Below, one piece after another: positions 43,565-52,274 of a stretch of DNA of 64,000 nt (its first letter is position 1; the number at the start of each line of letters is the position of its first letter). The position numbers and the translations under genes were made by a program. The stretch spans positions 62,001-126,000 of the forward strand of contig NZ_JAAGWY010000005.1 of the NCBI RefSeq assembly GCF_010686705.1. The letters are read 5' to 3'. Under the pieces are notes generated by a model. That model was not told the origin of the DNA. It did no database searches and saw only the letters and a list, made by a program, of their open reading frames with translations. This DNA comes from Leifsonia tongyongensis (GTDB lineage: Bacteria; Actinomycetota; Actinomycetes; Actinomycetales; Microbacteriaceae).

Positions 43565-44473
43565 CTATTCGTCGCCGACGAGGCGCTTGCTGCGCATGAC
43601 GATCTGCGGGTCGGGTCGCTTGACCACAGCCGGATCCTTGCCCTCGTAGTCGAACTGACTCAGGAAATAGCGCATGGCGTTGACCCGCGCGCGCTTCTTG
43701 TCGTTCGACCGCACGATCGTCCACGGTGCGTGCTGCTTGTCCGTCCGGTGGAACATCTCCTCCTTGGCCGCCGTGTAGTCGTCCCACCTGTCGAGGGAGG
43801 CGATGTCCATCGGAGACAGCTTCCACCGCCGCACCGGGTCGAGCTGCCGCATGGCGAACCGGGTGCGCTGCTCCGTGCGCGACACCGAGAACCAGAACTT
43901 GGTCAGGTGGATGCCCGAATCGATGAGCATCTTCTCGAAAGCCGGCGCCTGGACCATGAACTGCTCATACTCCTCGTCGGTGCAGAACCCCATCACCCGC
44001 TCGACGTTCGCCCGGTTGTACCAGGACCGGTCGAACATGACGATCTCACCGGATGTGGGGAGGTGCTGGACGTAGCGCTGGAAGTACCACTGCCCGCGTT
44101 CCCGGTCGCTCGGCCTCGAGAGCGCGACGACGCGTGAGGTGCGCGGATTGAGGTGCTCGGTGAAGCGCTTGATGGTGCCGCCCTTGCCGGCCGCATCCCT
44201 CCCCTCGAAGACGATGACCGCGCGGCGGTCGTTGTCCTCCAGCCAGTACTGGAACTTCAGCAACTCCACCTGCAGCTGGTACTTCTCGAGCTCGTACCGC
44301 TCACGCGTCATCCGCTCCGAATACGGGTACCCCTCCTGCCAGGTGTAGACCGGGTTTCCCTCGGGATCGATCAGGTCGGGGTCAGGGGTGTGCCCACCCT
44401 GCACTGTGTACCCGGTTGCACGCAAGTACTCGATGTACTCGCGGAGGCCGCCCGCGGAGAGATCGTCAGCCAT
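43565..44473 (-). CDS. ppk2: Polyphosphate kinase 2
   Basis: 302 residues. Walker A FEGRDAAGKGGTIKRF (89-104), the PPK2 signature TEHLNPRTSRVVAL and lid/Walker B DRSWYNRANVERVMGFC. It phosphorylates nucleoside phosphates with polyphosphate in the cytoplasm. ATG 44473 has AAGGAGGAAGA upstream. It overlaps nothing: the GH2 gene ends three bases away, convergent. Confidence 0.93.
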   Translation of the reverse strand: MADDLSAGGLREYIEYLRATGYTVQGGHTPDPDLIDPEGNPVYTWQEGYPYSERMTRERYELEKYQLQVELLKFQYWLEDNDRRAVIVFEGRDAAGKGGTIKRFTEHLNPRTSRVVALSRPSDRERGQWYFQRYVQHLPTSGEIVMFDRSWYNRANVERVMGFCTDEEYEQFMVQAPAFEKMLIDSGIHLTKFWFSVSRTEQRTRFAMRQLDPVRRWKLSPMDIASLDRWDDYTAAKEEMFHRTDKQHAPWTIVRSNDKKRARVNAMRYFLSQFDYEGKDPAVVKRPDPQIVMRSKRLVGDE

Positions 44474-44558
44474 TCTTCCTCCTTGCCGCCGATCGGCGTC
44501 CTCTGATCGCATGGGTCGCGATATCCGGAGTGTACGCGGGGATGACACAATATCGAGC

Positions 44559-45212
44559 GTGTCTGACGCGGCGAAGCATAGCGTGCGGCGGAGCCAGCGA
44601 AGCCGGATCCTGATCGTTCTCGGACTGAATGCCGCGCTCATCGTCGGTCTGGTCGTCGCGGGCGTCCTTGCGCACTCTGTGAGCGTGCTCGCCGCTGCCG
44701 GCGACACGATCGCCGACTGTTTCGCGCTGGTGCTCGGCCTCATCGCCATTGCCTTGCGCGATCGGAATCCCGATCGTCCGAACGCGCAACGGCCCATCGT
44801 GGCCGCGGCCCTCGTGAATGCGACGCTGCTCCTGATCGTGACGGCGACGGTGGCAATCGAGGCCGTTTCGCGCCTGCGTGAGGGCTCGCCTCCGGTCGAG
44901 GGTCTGCCGATGGTCATCGTCAGTGTCATCACGGTTCTCGTGATGCTCGCCGGCGCGTTCGTCCTGGGCCGCTCAGCCGCCGACGAGGACCTGCACATGC
45001 GATCAGTGCTGATCGACGCCCTCGCGGATGCGGCTGCCGCTGCTGCGATCGCGGTCGCGGGAGCCATCATCCTCGTCACCGACAGTTTCTACTGGCTCGA
45101 CCCGGTGCTCGCCCTCGGAGTGTCCGTTCTGATCGCGATCGCAGGCATCCAGCTGATCGTCAAAGCGATCGCGGCGCTGCGCGGGAAAGACGTCGACTTC
45201 GACGACGACTGA
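44559..45212 (+). CDS. Cation diffusion facilitator-like membrane protein
   Basis: 217 residues from GTG 44559 (SDAAKHSVRRSQRSR); ATG 44511 is a longer option and a leaderless transcript is possible. Six membrane helices in CDF order. The metal site is unusual: the helix-2 motif reads LAAAGDTIADCF where CDF zinc transporters have a DAxHxxxD pattern, and helix 5 has LIDALADAAAAAA. There is no His-rich loop and almost no C-terminal cytoplasmic domain. It may carry a different ion or have lost activity. Divergent from ppk2. Confidence 0.75.
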   Translation: MSDAAKHSVRRSQRSRILIVLGLNAALIVGLVVAGVLAHSVSVLAAAGDTIADCFALVLGLIAIALRDRNPDRPNAQRPIVAAALVNATLLLIVTATVAIEAVSRLREGSPPVEGLPMVIVSVITVLVMLAGAFVLGRSAADEDLHMRSVLIDALADAAAAAAIAVAGAIILVTDSFYWLDPVLALGVSVLIAIAGIQLIVKAIAALRGKDVDFDDD

Positions 45213-45233
45213 ACCCACGCTCACCGCGGCTGG

Positions 45234-45851
45234 TCAGTCGCCTCCTCCCGCGCGCTCGCCGGCCACACCGGTCTGGTTGAACATGTAGTAGATGCTCAGC
45301 GCGCCATAGATCGCCAGCATGAGTGGCGCGCTGATCAGTCCGATGAGCGCCACTACGGGGTAGAGAATCGTTCCGATTCCGAACCGCACGATACTTCGGA
45401 TGCGGGCCGGCGACCACACCTGGCCTTCTGACGCTTCGAATCTGCTCACCCGAGCGAACAGGAGGGTGAAGGCGATCGCCATTCCCGTCATCGACGCGCC
45501 GTAGAGCAGCACCGCCACGCGGAGATCCTGGGCATTCTCGACCGCGAGGTATCCGGCCAGGGTCGAGGTGGTGAACGGCACACTGGTGACGAACAGGAGA
45601 AGCAACAGGTTGTAGAAGAGAAGCAACCGATCCACATGGTTCGCTCGCTGGATCAGGGCGTGGTGGTTCACCCAGATCACGCCGATGACGAGGAAGCTCA
45701 CCAGGTAGGCGGCGAAAGACGGCCATTCGGCGACGAGCTGGGTGGCCAGGGATTGTTTCCCGTGCGGATCGACGTGGAGGTCGAGCACAAGCAACGTGAT
45801 GGCGACGGCCAGCACGCCGTCGCTGAAGGCTTCTAGCCGAGCTCTCGTCAT
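45234..45851 (-). CDS. TMEM175-like potassium channel protein
   Basis: 205 residues, DUF1211/TMEM175 family. The first helix carries the family selectivity motif RLEAFSDGVLAVAITLLVL, followed by HHALIQRANHVDRLLLFYNL in the second pair. Six membrane helices; bacterial members form tetrameric K+ channels in the cytoplasmic membrane. AGGAAG before the ATG. Its start overlaps the stop of a tiny membrane-protein gene by ATGA. Confidence 0.88.
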   Translation of the reverse strand: MTRARLEAFSDGVLAVAITLLVLDLHVDPHGKQSLATQLVAEWPSFAAYLVSFLVIGVIWVNHHALIQRANHVDRLLLFYNLLLLLFVTSVPFTTSTLAGYLAVENAQDLRVAVLLYGASMTGMAIAFTLLFARVSRFEASEGQVWSPARIRSIVRFGIGTILYPVVALIGLISAPLMLAIYGALSIYYMFNQTGVAGERAGGGD

Positions 45852-46045
45852 CGCTTCCTGCGGCGGGCGATGGCGATGCCGATCAGCACCAGGCCGACCA
45901 CCAGAACGATCGGACCGACGGTGGCCCAGACCGATGAGCCGCTCATCGACGACCCCCGCAGCACATTGAATCCCTGCAGAGTCCACACCAGCCCGGCCGC
46001 GACCAGGATGACGCCGGGGACGAGGAACGGCCAGCTGCGCTTCAT
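45848..46045 (-). CDS. Small two-helix membrane protein
   Basis: 65 residues: MKRSWPFLVPGVILVAAGLV, a short loop with GSSMSGSSVW, and a second helix TVGPIVLVVGLVLIGIAIA ending RRRKR. Coupled to the TMEM175-like gene by a 4-bp overlap. Unknown role; the overlap suggests an accessory to the channel. Confidence 0.7.
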   Translation of the reverse strand: MKRSWPFLVPGVILVAAGLVWTLQGFNVLRGSSMSGSSVWATVGPIVLVVGLVLIGIAIARRRKR

Positions 46046-46125
46046 GGCCAGAGCGTAGCAGCGGGACGCGCGGGAGGGGCGGATGCTGTGAAGCGTCCGC
46101 CCCTCCCGTTTCAGCACCTGGGTCG

Positions 46126-46890
46126 TCAGTTCATTTTGCGTCGGTAGGCGGCGATCGCGAATCCGTAGGCGACGACGAGGATCCCGACGAGCCAGGCGAG
46201 CGCGATCCAGATGTCGGTGCCGACGGGCTGCTCGGAGAACAGGGCCCTGATGGTATTGACGATCGAGGTCACGGGCTGGTTCTCGGCGAACCACGCGACC
46301 GGTGCGGGCATCGTCTCGGTCGGGACGAAGGCTGAGCTGATGAAGGGCAGGAAGATCAGCGGGTAGCTGAATGCGCTTGCGCCGTCGACGGTTTTCGCCG
46401 AAAGCCCCGCAATCACCGCAAGCCACGTCAGGGCGAGGGTGAACAGGATCAGGATGCCCGCGACGGCGAGCCACGCACCGACCGACGCCCCGGTGCGGAA
46501 GCCCATGATCAGTGCGACACCGATCACGATGGCGACGGAGACCAGGTTCGCGACCAGCGAGGTGAGCACGTGCGCCCAGAGCACGCTCGACCTGGCGATC
46601 GGCATGGACTGGAAGCGTTCGAAGATGCCTCCCTGCAGGTCGAGGAACAGCCGGTAGGCGGTGTAGGCGATGCCGGATGCGATGGTGATCAGCAGGATGC
46701 CGGGGAGCATGTAGTCGATGTACGACTCGTTCGATCCAGTGTTGATGGCGCCGCCGAGCACGTATACGAACAGGAGCATCAGTGCGATCGGTGTGACCGC
46801 CGTGGTGATGATCGTGTCGGGGCTGCGAACGATGTGGCGCAGCGAGCGCCCGGTCAGGACGCCGGTGTCGCCGAGGACATGGGTTGTCAT
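46126..46890 (-). CDS. ABC-2 type exporter permease (DrrB-like)
   Basis: 254 residues, six membrane helices with the ABC-2 signature YLRPL-like region here as YMLPGILLITIASGIAYTAY and FERFQSMPIARSSVLWAHVL. Works with the ATPase encoded just upstream (4-bp overlap) to export a lipid-like or drug substrate. Last gene of the PadR operon. Confidence 0.92.
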   Translation of the reverse strand: MTTHVLGDTGVLTGRSLRHIVRSPDTIITTAVTPIALMLLFVYVLGGAINTGSNESYIDYMLPGILLITIASGIAYTAYRLFLDLQGGIFERFQSMPIARSSVLWAHVLTSLVANLVSVAIVIGVALIMGFRTGASVGAWLAVAGILILFTLALTWLAVIAGLSAKTVDGASAFSYPLIFLPFISSAFVPTETMPAPVAWFAENQPVTSIVNTIRALFSEQPVGTDIWIALAWLVGILVVAYGFAIAAYRRKMN

Positions 46891-47723
46891 CGGAGTTCCT
46901 TTCCATGGGACACCGTGTCGGCGTCGGTGGTTGCGGTTTCGCCGGAGTCGCCGGTCTCGCCGGTCTCGCCGGTCTCGCCGACGAGGGCGAGGAAGACGTC
47001 CTCGAGCGAAGGCTGTTTCTCGACGTACTCGACTTCGGCCGGCGGGAGGAGCTGCTTGAGCTCGGCGAGCGTGCCGTTCTGGATGATCGTGCCCTTGTGG
47101 AGGATCGCGATGCGGTCGGCGAGCTGCTCGGCCTCGTCGAGGTACTGCGTCGTGAGCAGCACTGTCGTGCCCTGCCCGGCGAGCTTCTTGACGGTCTGCC
47201 ACACCTCGATGCGCGCCTGGGGGTCGAGCCCCGTCGTCGGTTCGTCGAGGAAGATGATCGGCGGATTCCCGATCAGGCTCATCGCGATGTCGAGCCGGCG
47301 TCGCATGCCGCCCGAGTAGGTCGCCGCCTTGCGGTCGCCCGCGTCGGTGAGCGAGAAACGGGCGAGGAGTTCGTCGGCGATCGCACCCGGGTTCTTGAGG
47401 TGACGCAACCGGGCGACCAGCACCAGGTTCTCCCTGCCGGTGAGTACTTCATCGACTGCGGCGAACTGGCCGGTGAGACTGATCGATTCGCGCACATCCC
47501 CGGGCTTGGCAGCGACGTCATAGCCGTACACCGTTGCGGTTCCCCCGTCGGCTTTCAGCAGGGTGGACAGGATGCGCACCAGCGTGGTCTTGCCCGCTCC
47601 GTTCGAACCGAGGAGCGCGAAGATGGTGCCCGCCTGCACCTCGAAGTCCACGCCTTGCAGGACGTGCAGGTCTTTGAACGATTTCTGGATGCCCTGCACG
47701 TGGATGGCGGCCTCCGTGGTCAT
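46887..47723 (-). CDS. ABC exporter ATPase (DrrA-like)
   Basis: 278 residues. Walker A LLGSNGAGKTTLV (37-49), signature YSGGMRRRLDIAM, Walker B IIFLDEPTTGLDP and H-loop TQYLDEAEQLADR. The C-terminal PSLEDVFLALVG is typical for daunorubicin-type exporters. The protein then ends with a short GET/GDS repeat tail encoded by a 9-bp tandem repeat (GGTCTCGCC units at 46953-46979). Both ends overlap neighbours by 4 bp. Confidence 0.93.
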   Translation of the reverse strand: MTTEAAIHVQGIQKSFKDLHVLQGVDFEVQAGTIFALLGSNGAGKTTLVRILSTLLKADGGTATVYGYDVAAKPGDVRESISLTGQFAAVDEVLTGRENLVLVARLRHLKNPGAIADELLARFSLTDAGDRKAATYSGGMRRRLDIAMSLIGNPPIIFLDEPTTGLDPQARIEVWQTVKKLAGQGTTVLLTTQYLDEAEQLADRIAILHKGTIIQNGTLAELKQLLPPAEVEYVEKQPSLEDVFLALVGETGETGETGDSGETATTDADTVSHGKELR

Positions 47724-48088
47724 TTCTTCTCCTCCCGCTCTGCGTCCTCGATCGCCTTGGTCAGGCGGGCGCGTTCCTTGTCGATCCACTGCTTGCCGCT
47801 GTACGCCTGCGCGAACGCGTCGGCGAACTCGACCGGGTCGTCGCCGACGATCTCGCGCACGGGTGTCCCATCCGCTGCGGCACGCTCCCAGAGGTCGGCG
47901 AAGTCGCCGAACATCGTGATGAGCGTGTCGCCGTCGACGACACCTCCGGTGTACATCAGGTAGCGCTCGATGGCCTTCGCGGAGGCACGGTAGGGTTCCG
48001 GGAGCGCTTCGACGCGGGCCTTGTACTCCCTGAATTGCTTCTTCTGCTCGAGTGACCCGGTGAGGGTCTCGATCCACTTTGCGACCAT
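47720..48088 (-). CDS. DUF1048 family protein
   Basis: 122 residues, helical: MVAKWIETLTGSLEQKKQFR, EALPEPYRASAKAIERYLMY and YSGKQWIDKERARLTKAI are the family landmarks. DUF1048 proteins sit between PadR regulators and ABC exporters in many Gram-positive bacteria; the role is unknown. GGAGAGAA at the ATG 48088. Confidence 0.88.
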   Translation of the reverse strand: MVAKWIETLTGSLEQKKQFREYKARVEALPEPYRASAKAIERYLMYTGGVVDGDTLITMFGDFADLWERAAADGTPVREIVGDDPVEFADAFAQAYSGKQWIDKERARLTKAIEDAEREEKK

Positions 48089-48089
48089 T

Positions 48090-48431
48090 TCAGTTCTCTC
48101 CTTCTGTACGTTCACGGTGGAGCTGTTCGATGCGTTCTGAGAGGAAGCTCCAGGCGCTCCAGAACTCGGCCAGGTACTCGCTGCCCCGTGCGTTCAGCGA
48201 GTACACCTTGCGCGGCGGTCCCTTCTCGGATGGGACCTTCGTCACGTCGACGAACCCGCGCTGCTCGATTCGGACGAGCAGTGCGTAGACAGTGCCTTCG
48301 ACGATGTCGGAGAAGCCCTGTTCGCGCAGCCGCGCCGTGATCTCGTAGCCGTATGCCGGCTGCGAGCCCAGGATCGCGAGCACGATGCCCTCGAGCGTGC
48401 CCTTGAGCATTTCGGTCATCTGCTTGGCCAT
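48090..48431 (-). CDS. PadR-family transcriptional regulator
   Basis: 113 residues: winged helix (EGIVLAILGSQPAYGYEITA, then SDIVEGTVYALLVRIEQRGF) and a short C-terminal dimer helix. First gene of a four-gene operon (PadR, DUF1048, ATPase, permease) that it probably represses through the palindromes upstream of its start, releasing when a drug binds. Confidence 0.93.
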   Translation of the reverse strand: MAKQMTEMLKGTLEGIVLAILGSQPAYGYEITARLREQGFSDIVEGTVYALLVRIEQRGFVDVTKVPSEKGPPRKVYSLNARGSEYLAEFWSAWSFLSERIEQLHRERTEGEN

Positions 48432-48463
48432 GGGAACCCTCCCTTCGCTACTCAGTGATGTTG

Positions 48464-48498
48464 ACTACCACTAGATAGTAACGCCGACTACCAGTAGT
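48464..48498 (-). promoter_or_regulatory. Promoter and operator of the PadR operon
   Basis: Two related sites: ACTACCACTAGATAGT (48464-48479) and the perfect palindrome ACTACCAGTAGT (48487-48498). On the minus strand a promoter TTGCTA, 18 bp, TACTAT spans them, so a bound repressor would cover the spacer and -10. ACTA and TAGT half sites fit known PadR operators in general form. Confidence 0.55.
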
Positions 48499-48551
48499 TA
48501 GCAAGACTGAATAGCGAGGGTTTTTTCCGGCCTGGATCGAACCAGCCAGAG

Positions 48552-49673
48552 CTACCGCAGCCGGTCGAAGAAGGCGATCATGTCGGTCTCGACCAGCGCA
48601 GGTGTCTGCTTCGCCGTGAAGTGGCCGCCCGTCGGCAGGTCGTTCCAGAACCGGATGTCGGTGTACGTTCTTTCGGCGTAATGGCGCGGGAAGCCGCGCT
48701 CGCCCCACTGGATGGACACCCCGACGGGCACGTCGATCATCGGCATCGGCGTCTCGTGCCGGTAATCGAAGTAGGCGCGGAAGGAGGTTCCGATGGTGCG
48801 GGTGAACCAGTAGAGGGAGATGGTCGTCAGCAGCTCGTCCGTACTCCAGTAGTCGGAGACTTCGTCGGTGCCACTCCATTCCCGGAACTTCTCGATGAGC
48901 CAGGCCGCGAGGCCCGCCGGTGAATCCGTCAGGCCGACCGCGAGCGTGTCCGGGCGCGTCGACTGCTGACTGCTGTAGGCGCTCGCGCTTTTCCACTTGG
49001 CGTCCAGCCAGTCGATGAAGGCCTGCTCCTCTTCGGTGAGGTCCTGCCTCCGCTCGGCCGGTGGAAAAGCCGCGTGCGTGGCGAAGAGACCGATGACTGC
49101 GTCGGGATGCGTCGCCGCCAGCCGGTCGCTGACCCACGTTCCGACATCCTCGCCGTAGGTCGCATATCGCTCATAGCCGAGCACGCGCGTCATCAGCGTG
49201 TGCCAGCGCTCCGCGACGGCCGCCGACGTGAACGGCTCCTTCATGACCTCGGAGAACCCGTAGCCGGGCAGCGACGGGATGACGACGTCGAAGCCGTCGG
49301 CCGCCAGGAGCTCGCCGAGGGGAAGCATCTCGATGAACGAGTACGGCCAGCCATGGCTGAGGACGATCGGGATCGGATCGCGAGCATCCGCCAGCCCTTC
49401 GGCCCTGAGCTGTACGAAATGGATGCGCTCGCCGTTCACGGTCGCCGTGAACTGCGGGAACGCATTCAGCCTCGCCTCCGCCGCACGCCAGCCGTACGAC
49501 TCGCGCCACTCGTCCATCAGGGTCGCGAGAAAGGGGATGTCGACGCCCGCCTCCCAGGGTTCGGCCGGCGTCGGCACCGGGTACCGCGTGCGCGCCAGCC
49601 GGATGCGGAGGTCATCGAGCTCTCTGTCGGGAACGCTGATCCGGAAGGGTTCGGGGGCGGTGAAAGCGTCCAT
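48552..49673 (-). CDS. Epoxide hydrolase (EHN-type alpha/beta hydrolase)
   Basis: 373 residues. N-terminal EHN domain (FRISVPDRELDDLRIRLART), then the oxyanion HGWP (107-110), nucleophile Asp176 in YGEDVGTW and catalytic His351 in GGHFTAKQTP. Opens epoxides to diols through a covalent ester. Stand-alone gene in the cytoplasm, divergent from the phospholipase D gene with 71 bp between. Confidence 0.9.
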   Translation of the reverse strand: MDAFTAPEPFRISVPDRELDDLRIRLARTRYPVPTPAEPWEAGVDIPFLATLMDEWRESYGWRAAEARLNAFPQFTATVNGERIHFVQLRAEGLADARDPIPIVLSHGWPYSFIEMLPLGELLAADGFDVVIPSLPGYGFSEVMKEPFTSAAVAERWHTLMTRVLGYERYATYGEDVGTWVSDRLAATHPDAVIGLFATHAAFPPAERRQDLTEEEQAFIDWLDAKWKSASAYSSQQSTRPDTLAVGLTDSPAGLAAWLIEKFREWSGTDEVSDYWSTDELLTTISLYWFTRTIGTSFRAYFDYRHETPMPMIDVPVGVSIQWGERGFPRHYAERTYTDIRFWNDLPTGGHFTAKQTPALVETDMIAFFDRLR

Positions 49674-49744
49674 GACACCACCGTAGGGCCGGCCACCGAC
49701 CCCAGAGCGGCGCCGTCAGCACGCGATGACGTAGAGTTCGTGGC

Positions 49745-51322
49745 GTGGACGATGATGCCGGTGACTGGTTCCTGAGCCGTGCCGAGCGGGCGAACCCGGC
49801 CACCGACGTGCAGGCCGGGCGGCCGCCGTGGTCGGAGGGCAACCTCGTTCAGCCTCTCGTCCACGGTGCGACCTACTTCGCGCGGCTGCATGCGGAGTTG
49901 TCGGCATTGCAGGCGGGCGACCGGGTGTGGTTCACCGACTGGCGCGGCGACGCGGACGAACGGCTGCTTCCGGATGGCCCTTCCATCGGTGAGCTGCTTG
50001 CGGGGCTCGCTCGTGCCGGTGTGCAGGTGCGCGGTCTGATCTGGCGGTCGCACGGGGAACGGGTCTCGGCGCCCATGAGCGGGCTGTCCAACCAGATGCT
50101 GGGCCGGGAGATCAACGACGCCGGTGGAGAGGTCCTGCTCGATCAGCGAGTACGGGTGTTCGGGTCGCACCATCAGAAACTCTTCGTCATCCGTCATACC
50201 GAGGATGCGTCGAAAGACGTCGCCTTCGTCGGTGGCATCGACCTCTGCCACAGCCGCCGCGACGATGCCATCCACGCGGGAGACCCTCAAACGCTGGACA
50301 TGGATCCCCGCTACGGAAAACGACCGCCGTGGCACGATGCCGCCCTCGAGCTGCGCGGACCGGTGGTTGCGGACCTGCTGACGGTGTTCTCCGAACGCTG
50401 GAACGATCCGCATCCTCTCGACCACCGCAACCCGTACCGGAGCCTGCTCCAACGACTCGCCCGCATGCCCCGGCATCCGAAGCCGCTCCCCGAGGCCGCG
50501 CCGCCCCCACCCCCCGCGGGCCCGCACGCCGTGCAGTTATTGCGCACCTATGCGCCGAAACGTCCGCCGTTCCCCTTCGCCCCGGCGGGGGAGCGCAGCG
50601 TGGCGCGGGCCTATTCGAAGGCCTTCGCCCGTGCCCAGTCCTTCATCTACATCGAGGACCAGTACCTGTGGTCGACCGAGATCGCGGCGGGAATCGCGAG
50701 AGCGCTCACTGACAATCCTCGGTTGCGGGTGATCGTGGTGGTGCCCCGCTACCCGGATGCGGACGGCCGGCTCACCGGGCCGCCCAGCCGCCTCGGCCAA
50801 CTCCGTTCCATCGCGATGCTGCGCCGCGCCGCGCCGGACAGGGTCGGCGTGTTCGACATCGAGAACGAGGCCGGCACTCCCATCTACGTTCACGCGAAGA
50901 TCTGCGTCGTCGACGACACCTGGTTCACCTGCGGCTCCGACAATTTCAACCGTCGCTCCTGGACCACGGACAGCGAACTCACCTGCGCCGTCCTCGATCT
51001 CTCGGCGGAAGGCCGGCCCCTTACCGGCAAGGTGGCGCGTGATCTCCGGCTCCAGCTCTGGGCCGAACACCTCGGCCTCGACCCCGATGACCCCCGCCTC
51101 CTCGACACCGACAACGGCCTCGCGCTGTGGAAAGCGAGCGCTGACGATCTCGATCACTGGCACCGGACCGGACGAAGCTCGGAGCGTCCGATCGGACGAG
51201 TGCGGCCGCACCGGACCGAGCCCGTCTCCCGGCGTCAACGGATCTGGGCCGCCCCGGTGAACCGTATCGTCATCGACCCGGACAGCCGTCCCCGCAGGCT
51301 GAGGGGCACATCCGAGTTCTGA
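49745..51322 (+). CDS. Phospholipase D-like phosphodiesterase
   Basis: 525 residues with two HKD regions. The first reads SHHQKLFVIRHTED (about 140-153) with Arg where Asp of HxKx4D is expected; the second is complete, HAKICVVDD (about 383-391), followed by GSDNFNRRSW. The bipartite active site needs the two His and Lys pairs, both present. No signal peptide or membrane helix is seen, so it may act in the cytoplasm or at the inner membrane face. GTG start. Family members hydrolyse or transfer phosphatidyl groups; some act on DNA. Confidence 0.87.
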   Translation: MDDDAGDWFLSRAERANPATDVQAGRPPWSEGNLVQPLVHGATYFARLHAELSALQAGDRVWFTDWRGDADERLLPDGPSIGELLAGLARAGVQVRGLIWRSHGERVSAPMSGLSNQMLGREINDAGGEVLLDQRVRVFGSHHQKLFVIRHTEDASKDVAFVGGIDLCHSRRDDAIHAGDPQTLDMDPRYGKRPPWHDAALELRGPVVADLLTVFSERWNDPHPLDHRNPYRSLLQRLARMPRHPKPLPEAAPPPPPAGPHAVQLLRTYAPKRPPFPFAPAGERSVARAYSKAFARAQSFIYIEDQYLWSTEIAAGIARALTDNPRLRVIVVVPRYPDADGRLTGPPSRLGQLRSIAMLRRAAPDRVGVFDIENEAGTPIYVHAKICVVDDTWFTCGSDNFNRRSWTTDSELTCAVLDLSAEGRPLTGKVARDLRLQLWAEHLGLDPDDPRLLDTDNGLALWKASADDLDHWHRTGRSSERPIGRVRPHRTEPVSRRQRIWAAPVNRIVIDPDSRPRRLRGTSEF

Positions 51323-51326
51323 ATCG

Positions 51327-51626
51327 TCAGGACGAGATGGCTTGCGCCGCGGCCTCGCGGAGCTGCGCGACTGGTCCCCGACTGCGTTGAACCGTCAGTT
51401 CGGCCGCTACGGCACGCAGAAACTCGACGGCATCCGTCAGCGTCGGGAAGAATGCCCAGGAGAAGCGATCGCCGATCACCATGACCTCGACCTCATCGCC
51501 GACATCTTCGACGAACCCGACCAGGGACTGCGCATCGTTGTAGGCGAAGCGAGCGTCGCACGCCCGCCAGGCACCCGGATGCACGGGAACCAGGTCTATG
51601 GGCACGGGTTCTGTTCTCTGCTCCAT
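51327..51626 (-). CDS. Small hypothetical protein
   Basis: 99 residues (MEQRTEPVPIDLVPVHPGAW). Mixed alpha/beta by look, with VEVMVIGDRFSWAFFPTLTD and a C-terminal helix. ATG 51626 has GGAGGTC upstream. No family recognised. Convergent with the phospholipase D gene by five bases. Confidence 0.65.
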   Translation of the reverse strand: MEQRTEPVPIDLVPVHPGAWRACDARFAYNDAQSLVGFVEDVGDEVEVMVIGDRFSWAFFPTLTDAVEFLRAVAAELTVQRSRGPVAQLREAAAQAISS

Positions 51627-51716
51627 CGCTGACCTCCAGCAACTCGCGTGCCGGGGTCCGGGGCAGGTCACACCACGCTACGACCGCCGCACGCCCGTGT
51701 CAACGGGTCGCGCTGC

Positions 51717-52076
51717 TCACCTGGGGTCGTACTCCAGCTGCCGCACCTCAACCGGCGAAAAGCGCGCCTCCACGAAGCGGCCTGCGATCTCGACGGCCCG
51801 GTCGATGCTCACGCAATCGACGAGATAGAAGCCCCCGACCCATTCCTTCGACTCGACGAACGGGCCGTCGGTCGTGTGCACGCGATGGGGCGCCTGGCGG
51901 TCAGCGCGCACGACCACTGCAGCCTCCATGCTGAGCACGTTCGTCTCGATCAGCTCACCGGATTCCTGCAGTTCGTGGATGAGTGTGCCGTGTGCGTTCT
52001 CGAACTCGTCCTTCAGGTCTCCGGTGATCGCGGCTTCGCATTCGGCATTGTTGTAGATCAGAATCTCGTAGCGCAT
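51717..52076 (-). CDS. Second YciI/DGPF-domain protein
   Basis: 119 residues with HTTDGPFVESKEWVGGFYLV, the same hallmark as 30512-30856. AGGAGAAG before ATG 52076. Unlike most DGPF genes it has no sigma factor beside it, so it may belong to the regulon of the ECF42 factor at 30853-32070. Confidence 0.88.
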   Translation of the reverse strand: MRYEILIYNNAECEAAITGDLKDEFENAHGTLIHELQESGELIETNVLSMEAAVVVRADRQAPHRVHTTDGPFVESKEWVGGFYLVDCVSIDRAVEIAGRFVEARFSPVEVRQLEYDPR

Positions 52077-52274
52077 GAACTTCTCCTGTCTTCGGTGGGT
52101 GACACGAGAACGTCGAACGATCATGGCCCTGATCGACATTCCTCCACAAACTACTCCGTATGTGGATACATCATCGGGGCGTTATCGAAAACGTCTACCA
52201 TGAGAACGCGGCGGCGGTGGGGTGCCCGCCCGCTTTCCCCACCGCCGCCCTCATAGGCTCATGGAACGCTCGGC

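Noticed and set aside
46930-46985. Short repeats as a CRISPR-like array
   Set aside because: Nine-base units without spacers, in frame within a coding region.
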